A stretch of 6,846 nt of DNA, from assembly GCA_031385325.1 (NCBI GenBank), contig JANNBJ010000227.1, forward strand, positions 1 through 6,846, in the 5' to 3' direction. Shown piece by piece: positions 1 to 5,270 of this stretch. Origin of the DNA: SYFY01 sp031385325. GTDB lineage: Bacteria > Pseudomonadota > Gammaproteobacteria > Pseudomonadales > Azotimanducaceae. The notes beneath the pieces were generated by a model. It did not search any database. It was given only the letters and a program-made list of their open reading frames with translations, and was not told the DNA's origin. Made by a program: the position numbers and the translations under genes. Each line of letters starts with the position of its first letter. Position 1 is the stretch's first letter.

Positions 1-7
1 CACCTCA

Positions 8-1057
8 ATGGTATGCGCTCTCATTGTTCTCCCCGGAGTTCTAATGGCCGCTGACAAGGCAACCAACGCTCTCGATACCTTGCGGTCCCGGATTGCTTCA
101 GGTGAGCTGCCCGGCGTTCACGCGGTGATCGTTCGACACAAGGGACAATCACTGGCCGATTGGTACTTTCCAGGCAACGACCAGACCATAGGAAAGGATC
201 TGGGTGCCGTAGACTTTTCGCCAACCACCCTTCATGACGTGCGCTCTGTCAGCAAAAGTGTGGTGTCGCTGCTGGTTGGCATCGCCATGCAGGACGGACT
301 GATTACGAACCTCGATACCCCCGTCGTTGCCTACTTCCCCGAATATAACGACCTCCCAGCAGCCACTACCCAGGACGTGACACTTGCGCACGTGCTGTCG
401 ATGACTTCAGGCTGGCGCTGGGACGAATTCACCTATCCCTATACCGATCCGAGAAATTCGGAAATCGCCATGGAACTCGCGAATGACCCCATACGCCACG
501 TACTGACACAAGCCCGTGTGAGCCAACCTGGCGAACAGTTTCACTACTCTGGTGGTGATGTTGCACTGATCGGCGCCGTGCTCGCCAGGGTAACGGGCAA
601 GGCACTGGATCAATACGCGGTTGAAAAACTGTTCAAGCCGCTTGGCATAAAAACGCATGAGTGGTCAAAACGCATCGATGTCCCACGTGCCGCTTCCGGC
701 CTTCGCCTCACCGCGCCCGACATGATGAAAATCGCCGAGCTGGTGGCTGACCACGGTCAATACCGGGGTCAACAGATCGTCCCAGCTGCATGGATCGAGA
801 CCATCACTCGTGAACACATCGGTTTACCCGATTCCCGCGCACCGGGGGACGGTTATGGCTACTTCTGGTGGCTTGGGCGAACCGACGGAGTCAACTGGCT
901 CGGCGCTGTGGGCAATGGTGGTCAACGCATCTGGATTGTCCCGTCACTCAGGTTGCTGGTGGTCACCACCATGGGGCTGTACGACAGTCCAGAGCAGGGG
1001 CGGGTTCCCGCCACGATCCTGGAAGCGGCAATCAGGACGGCGCGGACCAGCTTGTAG
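8..1057 (+). CDS. Beta-lactamase-family serine hydrolase (class C / penicillin-binding-protein fold), N-terminus probably incomplete
   Basis: The protein belongs to the beta-lactamase/DD-peptidase fold (Pfam Beta-lactamase, COG1680), whose members hydrolyse esters, amides or peptides through an acyl-serine. The nucleophile motif is S80-V-S-K83, followed by a helix typical of the family. The second motif is Y180-S-G182, and the third, HxG-like motif is G302-N-G-G-Q306 on a strand near the C-terminus. The first visible residues (VCALIVLPGVLMA then ADKA) look like the end of a Sec signal peptide with a cleavage site near residue 14. No positively charged N-region or ribosome site is visible and the frame is open to the window edge, so the true start is probably further left. 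The mature enzyme is then likely periplasmic. The TAG stop lies inside a TGTAGGAG repeat. The substrate cannot be told; a true beta-lactamase, an esterase or a 6-aminohexanoate-dimer hydrolase-like enzyme are all possible. Confidence 0.88.
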   Translation: MVCALIVLPGVLMAADKATNALDTLRSRIASGELPGVHAVIVRHKGQSLADWYFPGNDQTIGKDLGAVDFSPTTLHDVRSVSKSVVSLLVGIAMQDGLITNLDTPVVAYFPEYNDLPAATTQDVTLAHVLSMTSGWRWDEFTYPYTDPRNSEIAMELANDPIRHVLTQARVSQPGEQFHYSGGDVALIGAVLARVTGKALDQYAVEKLFKPLGIKTHEWSKRIDVPRAASGLRLTAPDMMKIAELVADHGQYRGQQIVPAAWIETITREHIGLPDSRAPGDGYGYFWWLGRTDGVNWLGAVGNGGQRIWIVPSLRLLVVTTMGLYDSPEQGRVPATILEAAIRTARTSL

Positions 1058-1153
1058 GAGAAGCCTCCTGTGAACGAGGCGCCAGATTTTCAGCTGATCG
1101 GCAGTACCACACTCGCCATCAGGAGATCGCTCCTGCAAGAGTTCGCTCCTACA
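1053..1153. repeat. Convergent pair of TGTAGGAG-type palindromic intergenic repeats
   Basis: TGTAGGAG occurs at 1053-1060 and, inverted, at 1146-1153, bounding a 101-bp unit between two convergent genes. The left copy continues into a small hairpin, AGGAG-aagc-CTCCT (1056-1069). The right copy, read on the minus strand, consists of two tandem 16-nt units, TGTAGGAGCGAACTCT (1153-1138) and TGCAGGAGCGATCTCC (1137-1122), which differ at three positions. The second unit includes the hairpin AGGAG-atcg-CTCCT (1121-1134). Repeats starting TGTAGGAG are widespread between genes in Pseudomonas and Xanthomonadales relatives (REP/BIME-like). Here they overlap the stop codons of both flanking genes. A role in transcript end formation or mRNA stability is inferred, because no U-tract follows the stems. 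Confidence 0.72.
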
Positions 1154-1561
1154 TCACAGCTCTTGGCCGACTAAGCTGATGCTCCAGATGCGCCTTCACG
1201 GTGGGCCATTCACTCGGCAGGATGCTGTAGACACAGGTGTCACGCAGCGTTTGATTGGACGCCCGCTGATGATTGCGCAACACACCATCCAGTTTCGCGC
1301 CGAGGCGCTCAATTGCCCGCCGACTCTGGTGATTGAAGAAGTGCGTGCGAAATTCCACCGCGATACAGTCCAGCTGTTCAAACGCGTGGGTCAACAGCAG
1401 TAGCTTGCAAGCCGTGTTCAATCCGGACCTCTGCACACTCCGCCGATACCAGGTTCCACCAATCTCGACCCGCTGGTTCGCAACATCGACGTGCATCAAA
1501 CTGGTCATCCCGACCGTTTGTCCGGACGACACATCAACGACCGCAAATGGCAGCCAGGAGT

Positions 1562-1565
1562 CTCG
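1562..1565. repeat. Probable left target-site duplication (CTCG)
   Basis: Four bases directly outside the left inverted repeat, matching CTAG at 1742-1745 in three of four positions. Collapsing the two copies rejoins the acetyltransferase codons as GCA CTA GAC TCC on the minus strand, giving ALDS followed by WLPF with no indel. That frame test supports the duplication more than the four bases alone do. Confidence 0.6.
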
Positions 1566-1741
1566 CCCGCACTATTCATGAATGACCTGCTGCGGACGCC
1601 GATAGCAGCGAAAACACTCGGCGTGCTCCCTCCTCGTGCTCGACGTGCTGTCAAGCACGCCTGTGCGCGCTCCGGTCCGCGCCACCCAGTCTTTTCGTTA
1701 CTCTCGACGCCCTCGCGACGTTCCTTCATGAATAGTGCGGG
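1566..1741. mobile_element. 176-bp MITE-like foldback element with 17-bp terminal inverted repeats
   Basis: Perfect 17-bp inverted repeats, CCCGCACTATTCATGAA (1566-1582) and its complement (1725-1741), bound a stretch without a convincing gene. The inversion continues inward. Bases 1600-1621 pair with 1685-1706 at 17 of 22 positions, at nearly the same distance from each end (34 and 35 nt). The centre (1644-1659) is a hairpin, CGTGCT-gtca-AGCACG. Each end holds the palindrome TTCATGAA. The flanks are CTCG (1562-1565) and CTAG (1742-1745), a probable 4-bp target duplication with one later change. The element sits inside a GNAT gene, and removing 180 bp restores its frame. It has no transposase, so it would need one in trans. 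Insertion sequence families that make 4-bp duplications, such as IS1380 and some IS5-group elements, are candidate parents, but I cannot assign one. Confidence 0.85.
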
Positions 1742-1745
1742 CTAG
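1742..1745. repeat. Probable right target-site duplication (CTAG)
   Basis: Four bases directly outside the right inverted repeat. This copy is the self-complementary CTAG, a plausible preferred target, and is likely the original sequence. The left copy would then have changed A to C on the plus strand. Confidence 0.6.
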
Positions 1746-1941
1746 TGCCTGTCGCTCCAGCCGTTTTTCGATTTCCGAGCGCATGCCTTGCGGTGTTGGC
1801 ACATAGGTATACCAAAGCTTCCACAACTCACCATCCCGGACTGCACTCACCAGCGCATCATGGTGACGAAGGCCAAGCGGTTCCAGACGAGCGATGGCAT
1901 TTTCAAGAACGACAGGCTGGAGCCAGTTGTCAGACATTGGT

Positions 1942-2373
1942 TCAACAACTCCTGTATTGGCTGGCATCGTGTCGACGCCAGGCCAGGTAGTCCGCAACAA
2001 TCGTTGCATGGTCGAATGCGAGTGGCGGCGGCGACTCGGGTTTCCAGCCCAGCGCAACACGCGCATCGTCTCCGCCTTTTGGTACACCGTGAGCCCGACC
2101 GACGTAGACCACAGATACGGCGTGTCCCCGGGCATCCCGACCTGGGTCTGAATAGACGCCGAGCAAATCAACCAGGGTCACCACCAGACCAGTCTCCTCC
2201 AGTGCTTCTCGCGCGGCTGCGTGTTCCACCGTTTCGCCAATATCCACAAAACCGCCGGGCAACGCCCAGCCCGGAGGCGGATGACGACGTTCAATCAGGA
2301 CGATGTCGCCCGGGCTATCCAGCAGTTCGATCACGACGTCGACGGTCAGCGCCGGTGTTGGCGGTCTGCTCAT
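1942..2373 (-). CDS. NUDIX hydrolase, ADP-ribose pyrophosphatase-like
   Basis: This 143-residue protein carries a complete Nudix box, G41 to L63, fitting GX5EX7REUXEEXGU: GFVDIGE, then TVEHAAA, then REALEETGL. It is preceded by the family-typical PPPGWALPGG. The two glutamates of REALEE are the expected Mg-binding residues. Near the C-terminus PPLAFDHATIVADYL resembles the PLAFDH-type ending seen in COG1051 ADP-ribose pyrophosphatases, which cut ADP-ribose to AMP and ribose 5-phosphate. The exact substrate remains an inference. I chose ATG 2373 rather than an upstream in-frame codon at 2442 because it overlaps the stop of the upstream CinA-like gene in an ATGA junction, indicating translational coupling, and because family similarity begins there. 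The protein is probably cytoplasmic. The GNAT gene begins 4 nt after its stop. Confidence 0.9.
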   Translation of the reverse strand: MSRPPTPALTVDVVIELLDSPGDIVLIERRHPPPGWALPGGFVDIGETVEHAAAREALEETGLVVTLVDLLGVYSDPGRDARGHAVSVVYVGRAHGVPKGGDDARVALGWKPESPPPLAFDHATIVADYLAWRRHDASQYRSC

Positions 2374-2876
2374 GAATGCTCTTTTCCCTGCTCCAGCAAC
2401 ACACGCTCGAGCAGCGTTAACGCCTGAGTCGCGAATGCCCACATGTTCGCCTCACGATCATCGCTGCCAGTCTTCACCGTGATGGACGCAGTGCTGATGC
2501 CATCAACGGCCAACACGCTGGTCCCCGCTGGATGGCCGTAGCGAGCACCCGTCGGTCCTGCCGCGCCCAGTTCCGCCAGTCCCCAGGTGGTGTCCAGCTG
2601 CTCACGTGCACGTCGCGCGAATCGTCGAACCATCGGCTCGGACAACGGTTCAAGTCCTTCGACATCAGCAGCCGTGATCCGCAACAACTCACGGCGCGAC
2701 GCCAGGGTATAAACCACACTCCCACCCTGAAAGTAGGCAGAGGCGCCCGGTAGCGCCAGCAATGAAGCCGAGATCAGACCGCCGGTTGAGGACTCCGCAA
2801 CCGCAATGGTCTGGCCTCTCGACTTGAGCAATTCGCCTATCCGCCTGACCTGCTCAGTCAGCAATGTGTTAGTCAT
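2370..2876 (-). CDS. CinA C-terminal domain protein (nicotinamide-nucleotide amidohydrolase / PncC family)
   Basis: This 168-residue protein covers only the C-terminal domain of CinA, the length of stand-alone PncC-type proteins that deamidate nicotinamide mononucleotide to nicotinate mononucleotide. Visible family motifs are AESSTGGLISASLL (27-40), the block PGASAYFQGGSVVY (43-56) and GAAGPTG (104-110). Two positions differ from the usual form as I recall it: ESSTGG replaces ESCTGG, and the conserved lysine a few residues after Y56 aligns with R61. This fits a divergent proteobacterial subgroup annotated only as CinA family, so the activity is uncertain. ATG 2876 was preferred to an earlier in-frame codon at 3017 because the extra 47 residues overlap the preceding gene and do not resemble the family. 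A GGGAA-like ribosome site precedes it. It is the third gene of the run, 31 nt after the small-subunit stop, and shares an ATGA overlap with the NUDIX gene. Confidence 0.88.
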   Translation of the reverse strand: MTNTLLTEQVRRIGELLKSRGQTIAVAESSTGGLISASLLALPGASAYFQGGSVVYTLASRRELLRITAADVEGLEPLSEPMVRRFARRAREQLDTTWGLAELGAAGPTGARYGHPAGTSVLAVDGISTASITVKTGSDDREANMWAFATQALTLLERVLLEQGKEHS

Positions 2877-2907
2877 CCTGTTTCCCGATAGGTTTGACGG
2901 TGTCAGT

Positions 2908-3390
2908 TCAATCCACCGTGCGCCGCCAGATTTCACCGCGCGCAACGACGGGCTCAACCAGCGAAAAATCCCCGGCGTAAGCCTCGTAACCCTTGGGCGC
3001 GGGAGCTCTCGGTTCAAGACCGAGCGCCAGCATCACGCGATCATCCTGGTAATAGCAGGTCACGGTTTCGAGCGCCAGACGCCGCAGAAAGCCTGGGTCC
3101 GCATTGCGCATGAGGTGCGCGACGCGGGCTCGCTCTGCCTTCGACAGGTCAGCAAAGCGCTGTGCAAACTGTCGAAACGCCGACTCCTCCAGGCGATCGA
3201 GATCAGCGCCCAACTGCGACCAGTAGTCCCCTGCATGAATGTGCAGATAGTCCGGCACACCCACCTCCCTCGCACTTGGCAGTCCTCGCGCCGGGTCTGC
3301 AGGAACGATGACTTCCAGCACCGCATCCAGCGTCTGTCGAAGCAGTTCGGTCAGTGGATGATCGGACGATATCAAGGTTGAGTGTGCCAT
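2908..3390 (-). CDS. Gluconate 2-dehydrogenase subunit 3-like protein (GMC dehydrogenase small subunit)
   Basis: The 160-residue protein matches the gluconate 2-dehydrogenase subunit 3 family (Pfam Gluconate_2-dh3). It has an N-terminal helix leading to VIVPADPARGLPSA (28-41), the family's early conserved segment. A helical middle follows (DRLEESAFRQFAQRFADLS), and the C-terminal block is GYEAYAGDFSLVEPV then WRR (134-157). In known dehydrogenases this subunit binds the flavin subunit and often carries a Tat signal that exports the complex. Here the N-terminus (MAHSTLISSDHPLTELLRQT) shows no twin arginine or hydrophobic stretch, so the complex may stay in the cytoplasm. The gene starts 9 nt after the GMC stop, which strongly supports a partnership. 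Only a weak purine-rich ribosome site is visible, consistent with coupling to the upstream gene. The electron acceptor is unknown, and no cytochrome c subunit lies in this window. Confidence 0.85.
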   Translation of the reverse strand: MAHSTLISSDHPLTELLRQTLDAVLEVIVPADPARGLPSAREVGVPDYLHIHAGDYWSQLGADLDRLEESAFRQFAQRFADLSKAERARVAHLMRNADPGFLRRLALETVTCYYQDDRVMLALGLEPRAPAPKGYEAYAGDFSLVEPVVARGEIWRRTVD

Positions 3391-3399
3391 GGTCTGATC

Positions 3400-5013
3400 T
3401 CAGTCAAAGAGGTTGGCAAGTCGCTTCTTCATCTGATCGGCGATGTACAGCGCAACGGCCTGGATTGTCGTCGTGGGGTTCACGCCACCGGACGTCACAA
3501 ACACGCTGCCATCAACAATGAACAGATTGCGCACCTCATGGCTGCGGCCCCATTCGTTGACGACGCTGGTCTGTGGATTGGTGCCCATGCGCGCCGTACC
3601 CAGCAAGTGCCAGCCTGCCATGCGGATCGGGCCAACAGTTTCCGTACGTCGGGCACCAGCAACCTGCATGACTTCCACACCTTTCTCCAGCCCGTGCGCC
3701 AGCATCCGCCGGGAGTTCTCGGACAGCCGATAGTTGATCTTTGGCGCGGGAATGCCATTGCCGTCCTTCAGCTGCGGGTCGAGTGTCACCTGGTTGCACT
3801 CCTCCGGCAGATCTTCCACGCAAATGCCCAGGTAAATCGCGTGGTTATAGAGACGTGCAAAGACCTCATGATGCTGCTCGCCCCACGGCAGTTCACCACG
3901 CCACAAGGCTGCCCTGGCAGTGAGCACGGGGCCTCGACCGCGTGTGATCTGCATGTTGTAGCCGCGCACAAATCCACGCGCCGCATCACTTTCGTAAAAC
4001 TCCTGCGACAACATGCACGATCCTTCAGGGCCAAACCGATCTACCGGCTGATCGAAGATGCCTTGCACATTGCCCCAGGGATGCAGCATCAGGTTCTTGC
4101 CGACCAGACCCGACCCATTGGCAAGGCCGTTCGGGAATCGGGACGATGTGGAATTCAGCAGCAGTCGCGGCGTACCCACACCATTGCAGGCAACAATCAC
4201 GATCTCTGCCGCCTGGTGGTGTTCAACGCCTGCTTCGTCGTAGTAGATCGCACCGGTTGCCAAGCCATCCGGCCCGACAGTAATTTCACGCACCCGACAT
4301 CGGGTTTTCAGCTGCACACCTGCACGCAGCGCGACCGGCCAGTAACTGACATCGGCGCTGCTCTTGGCGCCTTTGGGGCATCCCGTATTGCAGCTGCCGA
4401 TATTGGCACAAGGCTCGCGGCCTTCATGCTCGCGCGTGATGATGGCCGTGTCGGATGGCCACCAATGCCAGCCAAGTTGATTGAACGCACGCGCCATGGT
4501 CTCGCCCATCGTTCCTAGCGGTACCGGTGGCAGCGGTGGTGCGTGATGAGGCAACGCCGGATCGCCGGTCAGCCCGGCCACGCCGATGTTGTGGTCATTC
4601 AATGTAAAAAATGGTTCGAGATCGAAATAGCTGATCGGCCAGTCGTCGGCAACACCGTCAAGCGAACGCACGCGAAAGTCTGACGGGTGAAAGCGGGGAA
4701 AGTGCGCTGAGTACAGAATCGTACTGCCACCGACAGCGTTGTAGTTGGCGATGGCAATCGGCGACTCTTCGTCATTGATCGGGTAATCAGCCTTCAACTT
4801 GCGGATGTTCGGGCTGATGGCATAGTCGCGAGTGCCGGCCATCTCCCAGTCGCGCTGGGTACTCGGATAATTCGCAGGGTTGACCCAATCACCCTGCTCG
4901 ATGCAGAGGACATGCATGCGAGTTTCTGCAAGGCTCCAGGCGACCGCCGCGCCGGATGCGCCGGCACCAATGATCAGTACATCGACCTTTTGATTTGACT
5001 GCATCGTGGACAT
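3400..5013 (-). CDS. GMC-family FAD-dependent oxidoreductase (gluconate/sugar/alcohol dehydrogenase-like)
   Basis: The 537-residue flavoprotein oxidises a hydroxyl group of an unknown substrate. The N-terminal Rossmann motif is GAGASG (16-21) within DVLIIGAGASGAAVAW, with E39 at the end of the second strand for the FAD ribose. GGSTILYSAH (95-104) fits the GMC flavin-attachment loop. NGVGTPRLLLNS (277-288) is the second GMC signature region. At the C-terminus, H469 in HLLGTARMG and N512 in GGVNPTTTIQA are the expected catalytic His and Asn. Cysteines C202, C208 and C212 (GSCNTGCPKGAKSS) form a motif common in gluconate-dehydrogenase-like members. There is no signal peptide. ATG 5013 is well supported by AAGGAGG (5029-5023) with 9-nt spacing; a second ATG three codons on is less well placed. 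It heads the minus-strand run, and the next gene encodes its small subunit. Confidence 0.93.
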   Translation of the reverse strand: MSTMQSNQKVDVLIIGAGASGAAVAWSLAETRMHVLCIEQGDWVNPANYPSTQRDWEMAGTRDYAISPNIRKLKADYPINDEESPIAIANYNAVGGSTILYSAHFPRFHPSDFRVRSLDGVADDWPISYFDLEPFFTLNDHNIGVAGLTGDPALPHHAPPLPPVPLGTMGETMARAFNQLGWHWWPSDTAIITREHEGREPCANIGSCNTGCPKGAKSSADVSYWPVALRAGVQLKTRCRVREITVGPDGLATGAIYYDEAGVEHHQAAEIVIVACNGVGTPRLLLNSTSSRFPNGLANGSGLVGKNLMLHPWGNVQGIFDQPVDRFGPEGSCMLSQEFYESDAARGFVRGYNMQITRGRGPVLTARAALWRGELPWGEQHHEVFARLYNHAIYLGICVEDLPEECNQVTLDPQLKDGNGIPAPKINYRLSENSRRMLAHGLEKGVEVMQVAGARRTETVGPIRMAGWHLLGTARMGTNPQTSVVNEWGRSHEVRNLFIVDGSVFVTSGGVNPTTTIQAVALYIADQMKKRLANLFD

Positions 5014-5022
5014 CGGGCGCTT

Positions 5023-5029
5023 CCTCCTT
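5023..5029 (-). promoter_or_regulatory. Strong ribosome binding site of the GMC gene
   Basis: AAGGAGG on the minus strand lies 9 nt before ATG 5013. It is the best Shine-Dalgarno sequence in the window and fixes the start of the GMC oxidoreductase. It suggests the first gene of the run is well translated compared with the weak sites of the downstream genes. Confidence 0.85.
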
Positions 5030-5136
5030 CGTTCTCCCGACCGGGATTCAATCGCAATCGGGCCGATGCGTCGAGGCCATTCACAGTAGAGGTGCGTGAT
5101 GAGGTGATCGCCTCAACCATTGGACGCGCCGGTAGA

Positions 5137-5153
5137 TTGCAGGAGCGATCTCC
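5137..5153 (+). repeat. Third copy of the repeat core (TTGCAGGAGCGATCTCC)
   Basis: These 17 bases are identical to the minus-strand reading of 1138-1122, inside the repeat pair between the convergent genes. The copy contains the GGAG-cgat-CTCC mini-hairpin but lacks the TGTAGGAG lead-in. It shows that the repeat belongs to a dispersed family in this genome, here within a divergent promoter region instead of at gene ends. Confidence 0.7.
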
Positions 5154-5270
5154 GATCACGAACCCGACCAGCCCCGAAACCAGATCCGCCCTGGCATCAC
5201 CCATTGATCCATCGAACGGCTAGACTATCTCGGCCCTCCCACTTCACTCCATCCAGGGACTGACCACCTA

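Larger units (their letters stand above)
1149..1937 (-). pseudogene. GNAT-family N-acetyltransferase (RimJ/RimL-like), interrupted by a palindromic element
   Basis: The two halves of one acetyltransferase gene lie in the same frame on either side of a 180-bp insertion. The N-terminal half starts at ATG 1937 (MSDNWLQPVVLENAIARLEP) and contains the family-typical LWKLWYTYVPTPQGM segment. It runs to ERQAL, enters the element and meets TAA at 1700-1698 after 79 residues. The C-terminal half resumes with DSWLPFAVVDVSSG, then EIGGTWYRRSVQRSGLN, the acetyl-CoA-binding Q/R-x-x-G-x region, and ends at TAG 1151-1149. Deleting the element plus one 4-bp duplication gives a continuous 202-residue protein with normal GNAT spacing. 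Members of this subfamily acetylate protein N-termini, amino compounds or small metabolites; the substrate here is unknown. It is the last gene of the minus-strand run, starting 4 nt after the NUDIX stop. As it stands it should make only a truncated, inactive N-terminal piece. A GTG-initiated C-terminal fragment (from 1532) is possible but would lack the first strands. Confidence 0.85.
5014..5270. promoter_or_regulatory. Divergent intergenic region (promoters of the GMC run and the phosphotransferase gene)
   Basis: These 257 bp separate two divergent starts and must hold the promoters of both units. I see no high-quality sigma70 promoter on either strand. TTGATC at 5204-5209 with TATCTC at 5226-5231 (16-nt spacing) is a weak plus-strand candidate. 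Two dyads could be operators. GAGGTGATCGCCTC (5101-5114) is symmetrical apart from one T/G pair. GATT-N7-AATC (5045-5059) is enclosed by CCCGA (5036-5040) and TCGGG (5058-5062). GTGATCG (5104-5110) also pairs with CGATCAC (5153-5159). No regulator gene is in the window. Confidence 0.5.

Noticed and set aside
1644..1659. Hairpin CGTGCT-gtca-AGCACG as a transcription terminator
   Set aside because: No T-run follows on either strand, and it sits at the exact centre of the palindromic element, which explains it better.
1505..1729. Possible small protein encoded inside the element (minus strand, 74 codons)
   Set aside because: It spans the element into the acetyltransferase gene in another frame and has no domain features. 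The element is better read as non-coding.
1788..2375. Plus-strand open frame of 195 codons
   Set aside because: Antisense to the NUDIX gene and the first part of the GNAT gene. The translation is rich in Arg/Pro/His, as expected of a shadow.
2374..2442. Longer N-terminus for the NUDIX protein
   Set aside because: It would overlap the CinA-like gene by 73 bases. The ATGA junction at 2373-2370 is a better start.
2877..3017. Longer N-terminus for the CinA-like protein
   Set aside because: The extra 47 residues overlap the small-subunit gene and do not resemble CinA. ATG 2876 begins right where family similarity starts.
2806..3381. Plus-strand open frame of 191 codons
   Set aside because: Antisense to the small-subunit gene and the start of the CinA-like gene. 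Its composition is not protein-like.
3382..4518. Long plus-strand open frame of 378 codons
   Set aside because: It lies antisense to the GMC gene, whose motifs are unmistakable. Its translation shows no family features and reads like a complementary-strand shadow in GC-rich DNA.
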